From Paraburkholderia agricolaris (GTDB taxonomy: Bacteria; Pseudomonadota; Gammaproteobacteria; Burkholderiales; Burkholderiaceae), in the NCBI RefSeq assembly GCF_009455635.1, contig NZ_QPER01000001.1, positions 2,232,001 to 2,296,000 on the forward strand: a stretch of DNA of 64,000 nt. The letters run 5' to 3'. How positions within the stretch are numbered: the stretch's first letter is position 1; the number at the start of each line of letters is the position of its first letter. The notes under the pieces are model-generated. The model saw only the letters and a program-made list of their open reading frames with translations. It was not told where the DNA came from and searched no databases. Positions 1 through 8,973 of this stretch are shown in pieces. The position numbers were made by a program, and so were the translations under genes.

Positions 1-362
1 CTTGCCTGAAGAGTCTTGACTCATGATGGATTCCATCAGATTGAGGATGATCCTTGCCATAGAACTACTGCATCCGGCGCATATGATATCGCCGGTTGCA
101 ACACGTGATTGGGCCGCGTGCTCTATGGGCCATCGGCACCGGCGTCGCGCTACCCGCTCGCGAGAGGTGGGTCGATTCGGACGCATGTTCCACAAGGGGC
201 GACTACGGAAATTCGTTGTGGGACGGGGACCGGCCAGAAACCGGCGTTTGCGAGTGACAGGCTCCTGGTTGCCGAAGTATTGATGGACGCTGTCTTACGT
301 CTATGATAAATACCGGCACGAGGTGGCATCGCGTTTTCGCACATTCATTGAAGGGTAGAGTC
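1..362. other. Left edge, no gene assigned
   Basis: No convincing gene is seen. Short open frames exist on both strands, but their translations are rich in Arg and lack recognisable domains or good ribosome binding sites. A minus-strand ATG near position 24 could open a gene leaving the window to the left, but only a few codons are visible. Confidence 0.4.
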
Positions 363-791
363 ATGACCAGAATGATTTTTGTGAATTTGCCAGTCGCAAA
401 TCTGGCGGCATCAAGGCGTTTCTACGAAGCGCTTGGCTTCACGAACAACCCGCTATTCAGTGACGACACGGCTGCCTGCATGGTATGGAGCGAGTCGATA
501 AACGTCATGCTGCTCACCCATGCCAAGTGGAGCACGTTCACGACTCGTCCCATTGCGCCCAGCACCTCAAGCGAGGTGATGCTTGCTGTCTCCTGCGACA
601 GTCGCGAGGCGGTCGACGCGATGAATACGGCTGCAGCGGCTAACGGCGGGACAGCTGATATCAACCCGATGCAGGATCTTGGTTTTATGTACAACCGAAA
701 CGTGGCGGATCCCGACGGCCACGTCTGGGAAGCGGTCTGGATGAACCCAACGGCCATTAGTGCCGGCGAGCACAAAGCGCCGGCAGAATAA
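363..791 (+). CDS. VOC family protein (glyoxalase-like)
   Basis: A 142-residue single-module protein of the vicinal oxygen chelate superfamily. It begins with the usual first strand (MIFVNLPVANLAASRRFYE), followed by the helix with FYEALGF and ends in DPDGHVWEAVWM, the typical last strand with a metal-ligand Glu. The ATG at 363 is chosen because a GAAGGG-type ribosome site lies just upstream and the family fold starts there; an upstream in-frame ATG at 303 would add 20 unrelated residues. The substrate cannot be told from sequence. It lies upstream of a second VOC gene, so the pair may be co-transcribed. Confidence 0.85.
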   Translation: MTRMIFVNLPVANLAASRRFYEALGFTNNPLFSDDTAACMVWSESINVMLLTHAKWSTFTTRPIAPSTSSEVMLAVSCDSREAVDAMNTAAAANGGTADINPMQDLGFMYNRNVADPDGHVWEAVWMNPTAISAGEHKAPAE

Positions 792-904
792 CCGGCGGCT
801 TGTCTTCGATTGCCGAGCGGATTGCCGATCCGGTCTTCGGGAAGAAGGGATTGAAGGGAAAGATTCTTAACCCGCTCGAAAGAAACAGAGAGAAGGAGAG
901 CATC

Positions 905-1333
905 ATGTCCACTCCCGCCAGAAGCGTAAAAGCAACCATTATTCCCTGCCTTCGGTACCGAAACGCTCCTGCTGCGATTGACTGGCTGTGTTCGGCATTT
1001 GGCTTCGAGAAGCATGCCGTCTATCCGAATCCGGACGGTACGATCGCCCATGCTCAACTGACGTTTGGCAACGGCATGATCATGCTCAGCTCGGTTCTTG
1101 AAACGGAGTCTGAATGGACGCGGCTGATCAAACAACCCGATGAGATCGGTGGCGCCGAAACGCAGAGCGCATGCGTGATCGTCTCCGATGCAGACGCAAT
1201 CCATGCCCGGGCGAAATCTGCTGGAGCCGAAATGCTGCTGGACATTAAAGATGCAGACTATGGTGGCCGCGGCTTTACATGCCGAGATCCCGAGGGGCAT
1301 ATCTGGAACTTTGGGACCTACAATCCATGGTGA
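905..1333 (+). CDS. VOC family protein (PhnB-like)
   Basis: A 142-residue VOC protein of the PhnB/bleomycin-resistance-like type. It shows the PCLRYRNAPAAIDWL start, the AFGFEKHAVYPNPDGTI segment and the RDPEGHIWNFGTY ending that carries the C-terminal ligand Glu and aromatic motif. The ATG at 905 follows an AGAAGGAG ribosome site. It is not closely similar to the VOC protein upstream, so this is not a recent tandem duplication. Its TGA stop overlaps the start of the acetyltransferase gene, which points to translational coupling. Function beyond the fold is unknown. Confidence 0.85.
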   Translation: MSTPARSVKATIIPCLRYRNAPAAIDWLCSAFGFEKHAVYPNPDGTIAHAQLTFGNGMIMLSSVLETESEWTRLIKQPDEIGGAETQSACVIVSDADAIHARAKSAGAEMLLDIKDADYGGRGFTCRDPEGHIWNFGTYNPW

Positions 1334-2040
1334 TACCCAGGCGTCCCTTGCAAAAATCACTGGCTGTTCATCGAGTCGATCCTTTGATCGTCGAGGCGTG
1401 GGTAATGGGCTGGGCGCTCTCGCGAAGAACGCCCGCTCCGACGGCATTGCCCATTGGTTTTCGGGTCGACGTCGGATTGCCTCAACAAAAAGCACGCTAC
1501 GTGCTGCCGGAATTCCAACCCGAAGTCGTTGCGGATCTGGCTTCCCGCATTCATACCCCATGGACGTTCATCAAGGTTTGCACCGAGCCGCGAGCCATAG
1601 CTAAGATCCTTCCGCAGACCTGGACCGTGCAAGCGCCGGTATTCCTGATGACTGCCGCTCTCGCCGGCAACGAATGTTCGCGAGGCGAGCCGGTCCTGTC
1701 CAAAGAGTATGCCGTGCGCGTCTTTGACGAGGGGCCGATTATCCGGGTACAGGTCGAGGATGCGGCGGGTGATATAGCCGCAAGTGGTCAGTGCGCTCTG
1801 GACGGAGAATCGTGCATATTCGACCAGATCATCACGCATGAGTCACACCGAAGACGCGGCCTGGGAAGCGCAGTCATGACGCTACTGAGCGGCGAGGCCG
1901 TGGCGCGGGGAAAGACGCAAGGCATTCTGGTGGCGACGACCGATGGCCTCGCGCTGTACAGTGCGATCGGATGGACTGTCCATTCACCTGTCACCTCGGC
2001 CGTGATCATTCCCGCGGGGGAGAGCGCAGCCGGGCAATAG
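1327..2040 (+). CDS. GNAT family N-acetyltransferase
   Basis: A 237-residue protein whose C-terminal half is a GNAT domain. The acetyl-CoA binding motif A reads THESHRRRGLGSAVMTLL, and the following segment ends in LALYSAIGWTVHS, the usual GNAT tail. The N-terminal 100 residues are less conserved. The ATG at 1327 overlaps the TGA of the VOC gene, so coupled translation is likely; the open frame begins at 1279 inside that gene and its extra residues look like a shadow. Substrate unknown. Confidence 0.75.
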   Translation: MVIPRRPLQKSLAVHRVDPLIVEAWVMGWALSRRTPAPTALPIGFRVDVGLPQQKARYVLPEFQPEVVADLASRIHTPWTFIKVCTEPRAIAKILPQTWTVQAPVFLMTAALAGNECSRGEPVLSKEYAVRVFDEGPIIRVQVEDAAGDIAASGQCALDGESCIFDQIITHESHRRRGLGSAVMTLLSGEAVARGKTQGILVATTDGLALYSAIGWTVHSPVTSAVIIPAGESAAGQ

Positions 2041-2155
2041 CTCTCTGGTAGCGGCCGCGAAATCTTCCACGCCGTTTAAAGGACATGACCTGTTACCTTG
2101 CGCGGGGCTCATCTCACTCCCGGCAGGTCGACAAGGCCGTACCTAAGAATTCCTA

Positions 2156-2184
2156 TTGACAACCGTTTTTTTGGCGCTTTAACC
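2156..2184 (+). promoter_or_regulatory. Predicted sigma-70 promoter of the amidase operon
   Basis: A perfect TTGACA box (2156-2161) is followed after 17 bases by TTAACC, or after 18 by TAACCT. Transcription would start near 2190, just before the structured leader. The -10 box is weak, which suits an operon controlled mainly after initiation. Inferred by eye. Confidence 0.5.
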
Positions 2185-2206
2185 TAGCGCTACGCAATTA
2201 CATTTC

Positions 2207-2251
2207 GTACCCGTCGCCAACATTGCCGACGAGGTACAAGGCAAAAATGCC
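2207..2251 (+). promoter_or_regulatory. Candidate ANTAR-responsive dual-hairpin leader
   Basis: Two hairpins lie in tandem. Hairpin 1 (2207-2237) pairs GTACC/GGTAC and CGTCG/CGACG and closes with C-G around a six-base loop AACATT. Hairpin 2 (2240-2251) pairs GGC/GCC around a six-base loop AAAAAT. Two stem-loops with hexanucleotide loops are the known target of ANTAR antiterminators such as AmiR, which is encoded at the end of this operon. The 3' arm of hairpin 2 is also the 5' arm of the terminator, so the two structures exclude each other. Both loops have A at position 1 but A rather than the usual G at position 4, so assignment is tentative. Confidence 0.6.
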
Positions 2252-2290
2252 CTGTGCAGACGCTCACCCGTCTGCCCGGGGCTTTTTTTT
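2249..2290 (+). terminator. Intrinsic terminator in amidase leader
   Basis: GCAGACG (2256-2262) pairs with CGTCTGC (2269-2275) across the loop CTCACC. An outer GCCC/GGGC stem extends it, and eight T residues follow (2283-2290). It lies 130 bases before the first gene of the operon, where a terminator makes sense only as an attenuator relieved by AmiR. Confidence 0.85.
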
Positions 2291-2420
2291 GTCCATTGTT
2301 CCTGCAACGTCTCTAACTTGCAGTCGAAAACCCGCTGTTTGCCTGACCTCGCCCGACGCCGGATTCGCCGGCGCCGCGGCTCGTGCACGCCCGCTCAACC
2401 TATAACGGGGAGATAGGAGT

Positions 2421-3611
2421 ATGACCAGTATCAATCGCCGACGTTTTCTGCAACTGGGCGGAACCGCCGTTGCCGCGACCGCATTGCCTTCTGCCACGCT
2501 CTGGTCCGGTCGCGCTTTTGCTGCCGAGCCGGTCAAGCTTGGGTTGCTGCATTCGCTGACCGGCACGATCGCGATTGCCGAGGCGGCACTCGTGGATGCC
2601 GAGAAGCTCGCTGTCGATGAGATCAACGCAGCAGGCGGCGTGCTGGGCCGGCCTATCCAGCCAATTGTCGAAGACGGTGCGAGCGACTGGCCGACCTTTG
2701 CAGAGAAAACCCGCAAGCTGCTGCAACGCGATCGGGTTGCGGCCATCGTCGGCTGCTATACGTCGGCTTCGCGCAAGGCGGTGTTGCCCATTCTCAACCA
2801 GCATCACGGCCTGCTGTACTACCCGACCTACTACGAAGGCCAGGAGCAGGACTCCCAGGTGATCTACACGTCGCAGGAAGCGACCCAGTCGGTGATCGCT
2901 GCCATCCAGTGGATGGCCACGCAGCAAGGCAAGACGTTCTTCCTTGTTGGCTCCGACTATATCTATCCGCGCACCTGCAACAAGATCGCACGACCAACCA
3001 TCGCCCGTGTCGGGGGCACCGTGGTGGGCGAGGAGTATGCGCCGCTTGGCAACACCGAGTTCTCGTCGATCATCAACAAGATCAAGGCCGCCAAACCCGA
3101 CTGGATTTACTCGACGGTGGTAGGCGGCAGTAATGTCGCGTTCTACAAGCAGTTGAAAGCGGCGGGACTCGACGGACAGCAGCAGAAGCTGCTGTCCACC
3201 GTGGTTTCGGAGAACGAGATCGACGGTATCGGCCGCGAGAACGCCGTGGGCTACTACGCGTGCATGGGGTATTTCCAGAGCCTGCAGAATCCGCGCAATG
3301 CCGCCTTCGTCAAGGCGCTCAAAGCGCGGTACGGCCAGAACCGGGTGGTGGGTGACCCGATGGAATGCGCCTACAACTCGGTGTACTTCTGGAAGAAGGC
3401 CGCGGAGAAGGCCCAGTCGTTCGATGTCGACAAGGTGATTGCCGCCTCGTCCGGACTACCACTCGATGCGCCCGAAGGGCAGATCCACATCAACGTCAGC
3501 AATCACCACGTGGCCAAACGCGTGCGTGTCGGCAGGGCGCGTGCGGATGGCCAGTTCGACATCGTCTACGAGTCCGGTCTGATCGAGCCGAATCCGTTCC
3601 CCAAACTGTGA
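2421..3611 (+). CDS. Amide/urea ABC transporter substrate-binding protein
   Basis: A 396-residue periplasmic binding protein of the branched-chain amino acid/urea type (Peripla_BP_5; UrtA/FmdD/AmiC family). The N-terminus carries a twin-arginine signal (NRRRFLQLGG) with a likely cleavage after SGRAFA. Recognisable blocks are LLHSLTGTIAIAE, the AIVGCYTSASRKAVLP loop, YYPTYYEGQE and VGSDYIYP, all shared with UrtA and with AmiC further down this operon. It should capture short amides or urea for the two permeases and two ATPases that follow. AGGAG precedes the ATG at 2421. It is the first gene after the attenuator, so AmiR probably controls the transporter as well as the amidase. Confidence 0.9.
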   Translation: MTSINRRRFLQLGGTAVAATALPSATLWSGRAFAAEPVKLGLLHSLTGTIAIAEAALVDAEKLAVDEINAAGGVLGRPIQPIVEDGASDWPTFAEKTRKLLQRDRVAAIVGCYTSASRKAVLPILNQHHGLLYYPTYYEGQEQDSQVIYTSQEATQSVIAAIQWMATQQGKTFFLVGSDYIYPRTCNKIARPTIARVGGTVVGEEYAPLGNTEFSSIINKIKAAKPDWIYSTVVGGSNVAFYKQLKAAGLDGQQQKLLSTVVSENEIDGIGRENAVGYYACMGYFQSLQNPRNAAFVKALKARYGQNRVVGDPMECAYNSVYFWKKAAEKAQSFDVDKVIAASSGLPLDAPEGQIHINVSNHHVAKRVRVGRARADGQFDIVYESGLIEPNPFPKL

Positions 3612-3631
3612 CGTCCGGAAGCGAGCGACGC

Positions 3632-4537
3632 ATGACACCCGACATCTTCGCAATGCAGCTCTTCAACGGGCTCAGCAGCTTCACCATCCTGTTGCTGATG
3701 GCGCTGGGTCTGGCGATCGTATTCGGCCTGATGGGCGTGATCAACATGGCCCATGGCGAGCTGATGGCGCTCGGCGCGTATATGACTTACCTGACGGCGC
3801 GCTTTTTCGAGCTTTATTTGCCCGGTCTGATGGGCATCTACCTGTTCGTTGCCATTGTCGTGGCGTTCTGTTCGACGTTCGCCTTCGGCTACCTGCTCGA
3901 ACGTCTGTTTATCCGTCACTTCTACGACCGGCCGCTCGACACACTGCTTGCGACCTGGGGGCTGAGCCTGATCCTGCAGCAGGCCTATCGCTCGATTTTC
4001 GGCGCCCAGGAAGTGTCGAGTCCGCTGACCGCCTGGTTGAGCGGTGCCTGGGAACCGGTGCCGGGGATCCAGTTACCGCTCAACCGGATCTTCATCATCG
4101 GTCTCACCGCGGTGGTTGCATTGTCTGTGTGGGCGATTCTGTACCGCACGCGCTGGGGTCTGAGGGCTCGTGCCGTGACGCAGAACCGCAAGATGAGTTC
4201 GGCGGTCGGTATCGACATTCATCGAGTCGACGCGCTGACGTTTGCACTCGGCTCGGGTCTGGCCGGTATCGCGGGCGCGGCGTTCACGATGATCGGTTCG
4301 ACCAACCCGGGCACCGGCCAGCTCTACATTGTCGACTCGTTCATTGTGGTCGTCTTCGGCGGAATCAGCAGCCTGCTCGGCACCGCTGCATCGGGCTTCG
4401 TGATCGCGCAATCGCAGACCACACTCGAATACCTGATGAGTGGTTCGATGGCGAAGGTGTCGATCATGCTGCTGCTGATCGTGGTGTTGTATTTCCGGCC
4501 GAACGGGTTATTTGTTTCAAAGGTACGGACATCGTGA
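3632..4537 (+). CDS. UrtB/LivH-type ABC permease
   Basis: A 301-residue inner-membrane permease of the branched-chain amino acid/urea importer family. It has about eight hydrophobic segments and the conserved early motif FGLMGVINMAHGELMALGAY. The C-terminal block with VDSFIVVVFGGISSLLGT is also typical. The ATG at 3632 lies 20 bases after the binding-protein stop; the longer open frame from 3365 is out-of-frame overlap. Its TGA overlaps the GTG of the next gene. Confidence 0.9.
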   Translation: MTPDIFAMQLFNGLSSFTILLLMALGLAIVFGLMGVINMAHGELMALGAYMTYLTARFFELYLPGLMGIYLFVAIVVAFCSTFAFGYLLERLFIRHFYDRPLDTLLATWGLSLILQQAYRSIFGAQEVSSPLTAWLSGAWEPVPGIQLPLNRIFIIGLTAVVALSVWAILYRTRWGLRARAVTQNRKMSSAVGIDIHRVDALTFALGSGLAGIAGAAFTMIGSTNPGTGQLYIVDSFIVVVFGGISSLLGTAASGFVIAQSQTTLEYLMSGSMAKVSIMLLLIVVLYFRPNGLFVSKVRTS

Positions 4538-5571
4538 AACTAACCTCGAAAACTCTCTCATGGAGCGCCTGGTTCATCACTGCAGTGGTGCTTCTGCTGG
4601 CGTTTCCGCTATTACTCGAACCGTTCTGGATCGGCGAGTTCGGCAAGTATCTGGCATTCGCGCTGGTGGCGATCGGCATTGTCCTGAGCTGGGGCTACTG
4701 CGGCATCCTGAGCCTTGGACAAGGTATTTTTTTCGGCATTGGTGGCTATGCGATGGCGATGTTCCTGAAGCTGGAAGCGTCCGCGCCGGCGCTGCCCGAT
4801 TTCATGGTGTGGAGCAGCGTCGACAAGCTGCCGTGGTGGTGGGTGCCGTTTGCCCACTTTCCGGTCGCCGTCCTCGCGATCGTGCTGGTGCCCGTGATGG
4901 TCGCGTTTCCCCTTTCGTACGCGCTCTTCATGAAACGCGTGAGCGGCGTCTACTTTGCAATCGTCACGCTGGCCCTTGCCTTGACGATGACGGTGCTGAT
5001 TGTGGGGCAGCAGGGCGACACGGGCGGCGCGAACGGCATCACGGACTTCAAGACCCTGCTTGGCGCCGACGTCATCAGCGATCCGGCCAAGCTGCACATC
5101 TACCTGGTGGAGGCCGTTCTGGTCCTGATCGCCATGGCCTTCGGCAACTGGCTGATCGGTACGCGCTTCGGCAAGATCCTTATCGCCGTGCGTGACCGCG
5201 AAGACCGTGTGCGCTTCTCCGGATACGACACGGCGATGATCAAGGCGTTCGTGTTTGCGGTATCGGCGGTACTGTCGTCGATCGGCGGCGCGCTTTTCAC
5301 GGTGCAGGTCGGACTCGTGAGTCCGAATTCTATCGGGGCGGTTGCCTCGGTGGAGATGGTGATCTACGCAGCGGTTGGTGGACGTCTGTCGGTGTCGGGC
5401 GCGGTGACGGGCGCTGTGGTGGTGGGGTTCATGAAATCGTACCTGTCCGAACGCTTTCCCGAAGCATGGCTGTTCTTCCTCGGCGCCATGTTCATTCTGG
5501 TCGTCGCGGCGATGCCCAGAGGCGTGGCGGGTCTTGCAGAGCGCTTGCTCCACAAGGGGGACGCCGCATGA
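4534..5571 (+). CDS. UrtC/LivM-type ABC permease
   Basis: A 345-residue second permease, LivM/UrtC type. It contains multiple membrane segments, the block ILSWGYCGILSLGQGIFFGIGGYAMAM (residues about 50-75) and the cytoplasmic coupling segment GTRFGKILIAVRDREDRVRFSGYD that contacts the ATPases. The start is a GTG at 4534 overlapping the upstream TGA by four bases, a strong sign of translational coupling. The long frame upstream of this GTG is a shadow of the first permease. Confidence 0.88.
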   Translation: MKLTSKTLSWSAWFITAVVLLLAFPLLLEPFWIGEFGKYLAFALVAIGIVLSWGYCGILSLGQGIFFGIGGYAMAMFLKLEASAPALPDFMVWSSVDKLPWWWVPFAHFPVAVLAIVLVPVMVAFPLSYALFMKRVSGVYFAIVTLALALTMTVLIVGQQGDTGGANGITDFKTLLGADVISDPAKLHIYLVEAVLVLIAMAFGNWLIGTRFGKILIAVRDREDRVRFSGYDTAMIKAFVFAVSAVLSSIGGALFTVQVGLVSPNSIGAVASVEMVIYAAVGGRLSVSGAVTGAVVVGFMKSYLSERFPEAWLFFLGAMFILVVAAMPRGVAGLAERLLHKGDAA

Positions 5572-6371
5572 ACCAGCCTTTACAGGTTGCTGTGCCGCCA
5601 AACAGTCTCGCGGGTAGCGGCACGGTTTCAATGACACACGACAGCATGCTCGACATTGACAACGTGACGGTCTCATTCGACGGCTTCAAGGCGGTCGATT
5701 CGCTATCGCTTCGCATCGACGAACGGGAATTGCGCGTCGTGATTGGGCCGAACGGCGCGGGCAAGACCACCTTGCTCGATCTGATCTGCGGCAAGACGCG
5801 CGCGAGCGCCGGCAGCGTGCGGTTTCGCGGCGTCGAGCTGACCCGCTTGCCGGAATTCCAGATCGTGCGCGCCGGGGTGGGGCGAAAATTCCAGAATCCA
5901 TCGATCTACGAAGACCTGAGCGTTCAGGAAAACCTGGAGATTTCGATTCCGCAGGCACACAGCATCCGCCGCTCGTTGTTCTTTCGCCGCACGCCGGCCG
6001 TTCGTGAGCAGATCGAAGTGGTGGCCGAGCAGATCCGTCTGACGGCACACCTGCGCATGAAGGCCGGACGCCTCTCGCATGGACAGAAGCAGTGGCTCGA
6101 GATCGGCATGCTGCTGGTGCAGAACCCGGCGCTGCTGCTGCTCGACGAACCGGTGGCCGGCATGTCGCCGAAGGAGCGCGAACAGACCGCTGAGTTGCTG
6201 CGCACCATTGCGCTCGGCAAGTCGCTGGTGGTGATCGAACACGACATGGACTTTGTCCGGTCGATCGCGCAGCGTGTCACCGTGCTGCATCAGGGGCGCG
6301 TGCTGGCGGAGGGGGGCATCGACCAGATCCAGGCCGACCCGCGCGTGATTGAAGTGTACCTGGGCCAATGA
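5568..6371 (+). CDS. UrtD/LivG-type ABC ATPase
   Basis: A 267-residue ATP-binding subunit. Walker A is GPNGAGKTT, the signature is LSHGQKQWLE (a usual UrtD variant of LSGGQ), Walker B is LLLLDEP, and the switch His lies in VVIEHDMDFV. The block SIYEDLSVQENLEIS fits the LivG/UrtD group. A 30-residue N-terminal extension precedes the domain; an alternative start is the internal Met at about residue 22. ATG at 5568 overlaps the permease stop. Confidence 0.9.
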   Translation: MNQPLQVAVPPNSLAGSGTVSMTHDSMLDIDNVTVSFDGFKAVDSLSLRIDERELRVVIGPNGAGKTTLLDLICGKTRASAGSVRFRGVELTRLPEFQIVRAGVGRKFQNPSIYEDLSVQENLEISIPQAHSIRRSLFFRRTPAVREQIEVVAEQIRLTAHLRMKAGRLSHGQKQWLEIGMLLVQNPALLLLDEPVAGMSPKEREQTAELLRTIALGKSLVVIEHDMDFVRSIAQRVTVLHQGRVLAEGGIDQIQADPRVIEVYLGQ

Positions 6372-6384
6372 GCGGGGAACGGTC

Positions 6385-7074
6385 ATGTTGAACGTAGCGA
6401 ATCTCAATGTGTACTACGGCGAAAGCCAGGTGATTCATGACGTGTCGCTAAACGTCGGGACAGGGCGTTCACTGGCCCTCGTAGGGCGCAATGGCATGGG
6501 TAAAAGCACCTTGCTCAAAGCGATGATCGGCATGATCGATGCGCGTTCGGGCTCCATCACGCTCGACGGGGTCGAACTCGCGCGCCAGCCGAGCTATCGG
6601 CGCGTCCGCGCGGGTCTCGCGTTCGTGCCGCAGGGCCGGATGATTTTCCCGCAACTGACGGTTGAAGAAAACCTGCTGACCGGTCTCGAAACGGGCCGCT
6701 ACGAAAAAATCCCCGACTTCATTTACGACTTCTTCCCTGTGCTCGCCGAGATGCGCGAGCGCAGGGGCGGCAATCTGTCCGGCGGTCAACAGCAGCAGAT
6801 TGCGATTGCCCGCGCGCTGGTGTCGAAGCCGAGTGTGCTGATCCTCGACGAGCCGACCGAAGGCATCCAGCCTTCGATCGTCAAGGAGATTGCCCGCTCG
6901 CTTACGGCGCTCCGGCGCGAACTGGGCATCGCACTCCTGGTGTCCGAACAGGTTTTGAGTTTTGCGCTCGAACTGGCCGATCGTCTTCTCGTGATCGACG
7001 GCGGACGGATCGTGCGCGAAGCGGATCGCGAAGAGGTGGACCTCGACGAGGTTCGCTCCTTCCTTACGGTGTAA
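6385..7074 (+). CDS. UrtE/LivF-type ABC ATPase
   Basis: A 229-residue second ATP-binding subunit. Walker [10 protein letters not shown], signature LSGGQQQQ and Walker [16 protein letters not shown] are diagnostic of the UrtE branch, where the EGIQPS run is a hallmark. With the upstream UrtD-like protein it would form the heterodimeric motor of the importer. The start at 6385 is 13 bases after the upstream stop with a GGGGAAC ribosome site. It is followed within 30 bases by amiE. Confidence 0.9.
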   Translation: MLNVANLNVYYGESQVIHDVSLNVGTGRSLALVGRNGMGKSTLLKAMIGMIDARSGSITLDGVELARQPSYRRVRAGLAFVPQGRMIFPQLTVEENLLTGLETGRYEKIPDFIYDFFPVLAEMRERRGGNLSGGQQQQIAIARALVSKPSVLILDEPTEGIQPSIVKEIARSLTALRRELGIALLVSEQVLSFALELADRLLVIDGGRIVREADREEVDLDEVRSFLTV

Positions 7075-7103
7075 CACCGGCAATCAACGTTGGAGAGACA
7101 GTA

Positions 7104-8141
7104 ATGCGACACGGCGATATTTCGAGCAGCAAGGATTGCGTTGGCGTAGCGGTAGTCAACTACAAGATGCCGAGACTGCACACCAAGGCCGAAGTGCTGG
7201 CAAATGCACGCAAGATTGCGGAGATGGTTACCGGCATGAAGCAGGGGCTGCCGGGCATGGATCTGGTGATTTTTCCGGAGTATTCAACGCACGGCATCAT
7301 GTACGACTCGAAGGAAATGTACGAGACCGCGGCGACCGTCCCCGGCGAGGAAACCGAAATTTTCGCGGCGGCATGCCGCAAGGCCAATGTCTGGGGTGTG
7401 TTCTCCCTCACCGGCGAGCGTCATGAGGAGCATCCGAACAAGGCGCCGTACAACACGCTGATCCTGATGAACAACCAGGGTGAGATCGTGCAGAAGTACC
7501 GCAAGATCATGCCATGGGTGCCGGTCGAAGGCTGGTATCCGGGCGACTGTACCTACGTGTCGGACGGTCCGAAGGGCATGAAGATCAGCCTGATCATTTG
7601 CGACGATGGCAACTATCCGGAGATCTGGCGCGATTGTGCGATGCGTGGGGCTGAGCTGATCGTGCGCTGCCAGGGCTATATGTATCCGGCCAAGGAGCAA
7701 CAGGTGATGGTCGCCAAGACCATGGCATGGATGAACAACACCTACGTTGCGGTGGCCAATGCAACCGGCTGGGACGGCGTCTACTCGTACTTCGGACATT
7801 CGGCGATTGTCGGTTTCGATGGCCGTACGCTCGGGGAGTGTGGCGAAGAGGAGATGGGCGTGCAGTACGCGGAACTGTCGGTGAGCCTGCTTCGCGATGC
7901 ACGCCGCAACATGCAGTCGCAGAACCATCTGTACAAGCTCTTGCACCGCGGTTACACGGGCACGATCAATTCGGGCGAAAACGTGAACGGGGTGGCGGTA
8001 TGCCCATTCAAGTTCTACGGCGACTGGATTCAGGACCCCGAGGGCACCCGCAAGGCGGTCGAAGCAATCACGCGTTCAGCGCCAGGTACGCCTGAATGTC
8101 CGATCGAGGGCATCCCGACAGAAGTCCCGTCTCATCGCTAA
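7104..8141 (+). CDS. amiE: Aliphatic amidase
   Basis: A 345-residue nitrilase-superfamily amidase, almost the same length as Pseudomonas aeruginosa AmiE (346). It hydrolyses short aliphatic amides such as acetamide to the acid and ammonia in the cytoplasm. The catalytic triad of the family is present: Glu59 in FPEYSTHG, the Lys in KYRKIMPW (about 134) and the Cys in [11 protein letters not shown] (about 166). The start ATGCGACACGGCGAT matches the conserved [10 protein letters not shown]-terminus and follows a GGAGAGAC ribosome site. It lies directly behind the importer genes and ahead of an AAA/VWA pair, with its regulators amiC and amiR at the operon end. Confidence 0.97.
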   Translation: MRHGDISSSKDCVGVAVVNYKMPRLHTKAEVLANARKIAEMVTGMKQGLPGMDLVIFPEYSTHGIMYDSKEMYETAATVPGEETEIFAAACRKANVWGVFSLTGERHEEHPNKAPYNTLILMNNQGEIVQKYRKIMPWVPVEGWYPGDCTYVSDGPKGMKISLIICDDGNYPEIWRDCAMRGAELIVRCQGYMYPAKEQQVMVAKTMAWMNNTYVAVANATGWDGVYSYFGHSAIVGFDGRTLGECGEEEMGVQYAELSVSLLRDARRNMQSQNHLYKLLHRGYTGTINSGENVNGVAVCPFKFYGDWIQDPEGTRKAVEAITRSAPGTPECPIEGIPTEVPSHR

Positions 8142-8163
8142 CCTTGCGGTACGAAGCCACGCT

Positions 8164-8973
8164 ATGGATGAACGTATCAAACCCTATCTGATTGCGAGCG
8201 AGCCGTACTACCGGCCTGCCGGGCGCGAGGTCGAGTTGTTCGAGGCGGCCTATGCGCGCCGTATGCCGATCATTCTCAAGGGGCCAACAGGCTGCGGCAA
8301 GACGCGTTTCATCGAGTATATGGCGTGGCGACTGCGCAAACCGCTGATCGCGATTGCCTGTAACGAGGATCTGAGCGCATCGGATCTGGTGGGCCGCTTT
8401 CTGCTGGACGCAAACGGCACAGTCTGGCACGACGGTCCCCTGACTACCGCGGTGCGCTGCGGCGCGATCTGCTATCTCGACGAGGTGGTGGAAGCACGTG
8501 CCGACACGACCGTGGTGATCCATCCGCTGGCGGATCACCGCCGCGCGTTGCCGCTCGACCGGCGCGGCGAACTGGTGCTCGCGCATGCGGACTTTCAACT
8601 GGTGATGTCGTATAACCCAGGCTATCAGAGCAGCGCGAAAGACCTGAAGATGTCCACCCGGCAGCGCTTCGGCGCACTCGATTTTCACTATCCGCATAAG
8701 GAAATCGAAACCGAGATCGTGATGCGGGAGGGGGCGGTCGATAGCGATACGGCGACTCGTCTCGTCGGGATTGCCCGGCAGTCGCGCGAACTGCGCGGCC
8801 GTGCGCTGGACGAGGGCATCTCCACGCGCATGCTGATTCATGCCGCCGGGCTGATCAGCCAGGGTATCGATCCGCACGCTGCCTGCCGGATCGCGATGAC
8901 GCGTCCCATCAGTGACGAGGAGGACGTGCTGCACGCGCTGGACGGTTTTGTGGAGGCGCACTTTGGAACGTGA
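8164..8973 (+). CDS. MoxR-type AAA+ ATPase (CbbQ/NorQ-like)
   Basis: A 269-residue AAA+ ATPase of the MoxR group, close in layout to CbbQ/NirQ/NorQ. Walker A is GPTGCGKT (residues 40-47), Walker B is ICYLDEV, and the later LVMSYNPGYQ and STRQRF blocks carry sensor 1 and the arginine finger region typical of NorQ. Such ATPases work with a VWA partner to remodel or activate a metalloenzyme or membrane complex. The partner overlaps this gene's end. In the P. aeruginosa ami operon the equivalent slot holds AmiB, a Clp-like ATPase, so this is either a replacement for AmiB or a separate activase. Target unknown. Confidence 0.88.
   Translation: MDERIKPYLIASEPYYRPAGREVELFEAAYARRMPIILKGPTGCGKTRFIEYMAWRLRKPLIAIACNEDLSASDLVGRFLLDANGTVWHDGPLTTAVRCGAICYLDEVVEARADTTVVIHPLADHRRALPLDRRGELVLAHADFQLVMSYNPGYQSSAKDLKMSTRQRFGALDFHYPHKEIETEIVMREGAVDSDTATRLVGIARQSRELRGRALDEGISTRMLIHAAGLISQGIDPHAACRIAMTRPISDEEDVLHALDGFVEAHFGT

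Noticed and set aside
422..1561. Long minus-strand open frame (379 codons) opposite the VOC genes
   Set aside because: It covers three well-supported plus-strand genes, has no domain, and GC-rich codon bias creates such antisense frames.
2291..2420. A second regulatory RNA between terminator and first amide-transport gene
   Set aside because: Only a short GC hairpin (CGCCGG/CCGGCG) is present, without conserved blocks of a known riboswitch.
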